The position numbers and the translations under genes are program-made. From Treponema sp. UBA3870 (GTDB taxonomy: Bacteria > Spirochaetota > Spirochaetia > Treponematales > Treponemataceae), in the NCBI GenBank assembly GCA_002392275.1, contig DGGQ01000074.1, positions 1 to 13,516 of the forward strand: 13,516 bases of DNA, given 5' to 3'. Below the pieces are notes generated by a model. That model was not told the origin of the DNA, ran no database searches, and worked only from the letters and a program-made list of their open reading frames with translations. Below, piece by piece: positions 12,133-13,516 of the stretch (the first letter of the stretch is position 1; every line of letters starts with the position of its first letter).

Positions 12133-13329
12133 ATGGATAAAAAGAAAAGAGTTGGCATAATTGTTGTTGCGGCCTGTTTTGTTGCGGGACTTGTTCTTGG
12201 GATTTCGCTGGGGCTTGCGAACAGAAAAAACAGGATTGCGATATATGGCTTGCCGAAGAATGTTTCCGAAAAGATTCAGGAATATGTGGGTTCTTCTGGC
12301 GAAAAATTTGATGTGACGGTTATTGATGGCGGCTCGGGTTTTTCTGTTGCTGAGTCAAAAAAATATGACGCGGTTTTTATGTGGAACGGTGTGCTTGCGG
12401 AGAGTCTCGCGAAGGCTGGCGTTGACATTCCGGCGCAGGCGTACTCAAAGATGCCCCAGGCTGTGAGAAGGTCCGGTCTTGTTGATGGAAAGAGCCGCAT
12501 GCTTCCAATCCTTTATGACCATGTTCCTCTCTTTTTTTGTAAGGACGCATCCACGTACAATGATTTTTCCGGACCGGAGACTTTGGCGGATCTAGAGACT
12601 GACATGGAGACCGACAGGGGGAACTTTTCTTTCCCGATGCTTGTTGCTGGTGCAGAGGATGAGGATTTCTACGGATTTTTGTCGATGGCCGTGGAGAGTG
12701 TGCTTGGTGCGGATGGATACAAGGCCCTTGTGAAAAATATTTCCGAAAAAAAAGATTTCCGAGCTGTGCTTGATGATGTTCTCGTGAATACTCCGGATGG
12801 CGCAAGTCTTTCTCTCAGGTCGGTGCTTGAAAAAATTTTTGACTGGCAGTCCAGGGGGCTTCTGCAGCGTCAGTGGTACTTGGTTGGACGGACGGATTTG
12901 TTCAACCTGATGCAGTACAGGTCCTTCTATGTCAGTGCCATGCCTTTGGATTATTACAGAAATCTTCCAAGGATGGTGGGCTACAACTATTCCGCATACA
13001 GGTTCCCGGTGGAGAATCCCGAAATGGATCACGGGCTTGTTGCGCACGAGATTGTGATGATTCCGCGCTCGAACAAAAAGTCGCTGAGAAATCTGGAGGA
13101 CTATCTGGTGTCTCTTGATGTCCAGGAGCAGCTTTCCAATGTGACGACATTTGCCCCGGTACATTCACAGAGCGGAGCCTACGACAGCATTTCCGATGAC
13201 GCACGTTTTTATGCTGCCTCAACAAAATGGGGACCGCTTCCGCAGATTGACCGTGCTGCGTTTACCTCAAAGGAAGATGCCGAAAAATTTGCGAAGGACG
13301 CGAGAGAATTTTTCATCGTCGGCCAGTAG
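12133..13329 (+). CDS. Membrane-anchored protein resembling an ABC solute-binding protein, 398 aa
   Basis: A short basic N-terminus and a hydrophobic helix at about 7-29 anchor or export the protein. No lipobox and no clear cleavage site are seen, so it probably stays tethered. The rest looks like a type I/II extracellular solute-binding fold: an early strand IAIYGLPKNVSEKIQEY, then KYDAVFMWNGVLAESL, LPILYDHVPLFFCKDAS (hinge strand), a helical middle and a late YDSISDDARFYAAS segment. SBP families for sugars have this order, but motif identity is low. GAGAGGGG (12120-12127) precedes the ATG at 12133, chosen over an in-frame upstream ATG at 12109. No permease or ATPase gene is adjacent, so transport cannot be assumed; a sensor or chaperone role is possible. 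Confidence 0.75.
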   Translation: MDKKKRVGIIVVAACFVAGLVLGISLGLANRKNRIAIYGLPKNVSEKIQEYVGSSGEKFDVTVIDGGSGFSVAESKKYDAVFMWNGVLAESLAKAGVDIPAQAYSKMPQAVRRSGLVDGKSRMLPILYDHVPLFFCKDASTYNDFSGPETLADLETDMETDRGNFSFPMLVAGAEDEDFYGFLSMAVESVLGADGYKALVKNISEKKDFRAVLDDVLVNTPDGASLSLRSVLEKIFDWQSRGLLQRQWYLVGRTDLFNLMQYRSFYVSAMPLDYYRNLPRMVGYNYSAYRFPVENPEMDHGLVAHEIVMIPRSNKKSLRNLEDYLVSLDVQEQLSNVTTFAPVHSQSGAYDSISDDARFYAASTKWGPLPQIDRAAFTSKEDAEKFAKDAREFFIVGQ

Positions 13330-13334
13330 CGGTA

Positions 13335-13363
13335 TTGAAATTTATGTTACTTTCATTTATAGT
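13335..13363 (+). promoter_or_regulatory. EF-G gene promoter
   Basis: TTGAAA (13335-13340), a 17-bp spacer and TATAGT (13358-13363), each five of six consensus bases. The -35 box starts 5 bases after the preceding stop. The predicted start near 13370 gives a leader of about 100 bases. A second -10-like TATACT lies at 13372-13377. Confidence 0.65.
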
Positions 13364-13382
13364 TTATCAACTATACTGGGGG

Positions 13383-13417
13383 GATTCCCATAATGGACCT
13401 GCAAGTTTTTGGGAATC
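13383..13417 (+). repeat. Leader hairpin upstream of the EF-G gene
   Basis: GATTCCCA (13383-13390) and TGGGAATC (13410-13417) are perfect 8-bp arms with a 19-base loop, extendable by two G-C pairs past one mismatch. It sits near the 5' end of the predicted leader. There is no T-run after it, so it is not a clear terminator of the upstream gene. A smaller GGT-TTT/AAA-CC pairing follows at 13421-13436. Confidence 0.55.
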
Positions 13418-13470
13418 GCCGGTGTTTTAGGAAACCTATTTTGGAAATTCTTTTTTGAGAGGTAAACAAT

Positions 13471-13516
13471 ATGGCTTTTGATATTACCAAGGTTCGTAAT
13501 ATCGGTATCAGTGCCC
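13471..13516 (+). CDS. fusA: Elongation factor G, N-terminal 15 residues, 3' truncated
   Basis: The visible residues MAFDITKVRNIGISA are the start of a translation GTPase just before its P-loop (expected AHIDSGKT). The NIGISA form is typical of the spirochaete/mitochondrial-like EF-G type. Treponema genomes carry two EF-G-like genes, and I cannot tell which this is from 15 residues. EF-G catalyses ribosomal translocation and, with RRF, recycling. GAGAGG (13457-13462) lies 8 bases before the ATG and is a good ribosome-binding site. The gene has its own strong promoter and leader. Only the first 46 bases are in the window. Confidence 0.85.
   Translation, partial: MAFDITKVRNIGISA

Noticed and set aside
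12592..13164. 190-codon minus-strand ORF antisense to the solute-binding-like gene
   Set aside because: It has no ribosome-binding site or domain; the plus-strand gene has a promoter, ribosome-binding site and signal anchor.

Overview
The window most likely comes from a spirochaete of the genus Treponema, probably a gut or rumen-type strain. I infer this from several signals. The first 15 residues of an elongation factor G at the right edge match the spirochaetal form. There is a Treponema-style lipoprotein with a loose lipobox, and a FliL-like protein implying flagella. The genome is a low-to-medium GC mixed fermenter with pyruvate formate-lyase. No species call is possible from the sequence alone. 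About 11 kb of the 13.5 kb is coding, and neither edge gene is complete.

Left part (1-3742): the 3' two thirds of pflB ends at a strong terminator. A secreted protein of unknown function follows, then a convergent threonine synthase (thrC). Middle-left (3743-5042), all on the minus strand: a small surface lipoprotein whose promoter carries a run of seven G:C pairs between the -35 and -10 boxes, and a toxin-first RelE/HigB-NadS type II toxin-antitoxin pair. The pair is divergent from hflX across a 105-bp gap.

Centre (5043-8455): hflX (ribosome-splitting GTPase) and a FliL-like membrane protein, then a tight cassette of a small membrane protein, an ECF sigma factor and a zinc-binding membrane anti-sigma factor. 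Right-centre (8456-10500): rlmE (23S rRNA 2'-O-methyltransferase) and a LysM/M23 cell-wall peptidase, closed by a terminator.

Right part (10500-13516): an orphan RelB/DinJ-type antitoxin with two near-palindromic boxes at its promoter. Next comes about 470 bp of non-coding, hairpin-rich repeats, containing a 152-bp compound unit present twice. Then a small alarmone synthetase (RelQ type), a membrane-anchored protein resembling an ABC solute-binding protein, and the start of EF-G behind a strong promoter and leader hairpin.

Two regulatory signals stand out. The lipoprotein promoter looks like a phase-variable switch: a G7 tract sits in a 14-bp spacer, three bases short of optimal. Three genes (the RelE-like toxin, hflX and relQ) have good -10 boxes placed so that the predicted transcription start is exactly the A of the ATG and no Shine-Dalgarno is present. 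They are candidate leaderless mRNAs, and all three act on the ribosome or in the stringent response. Many genes here bear on translation and stress (toxin, HflX, RlmE, RelQ, EF-G, ECF sigma), but a functional link between them is inference.
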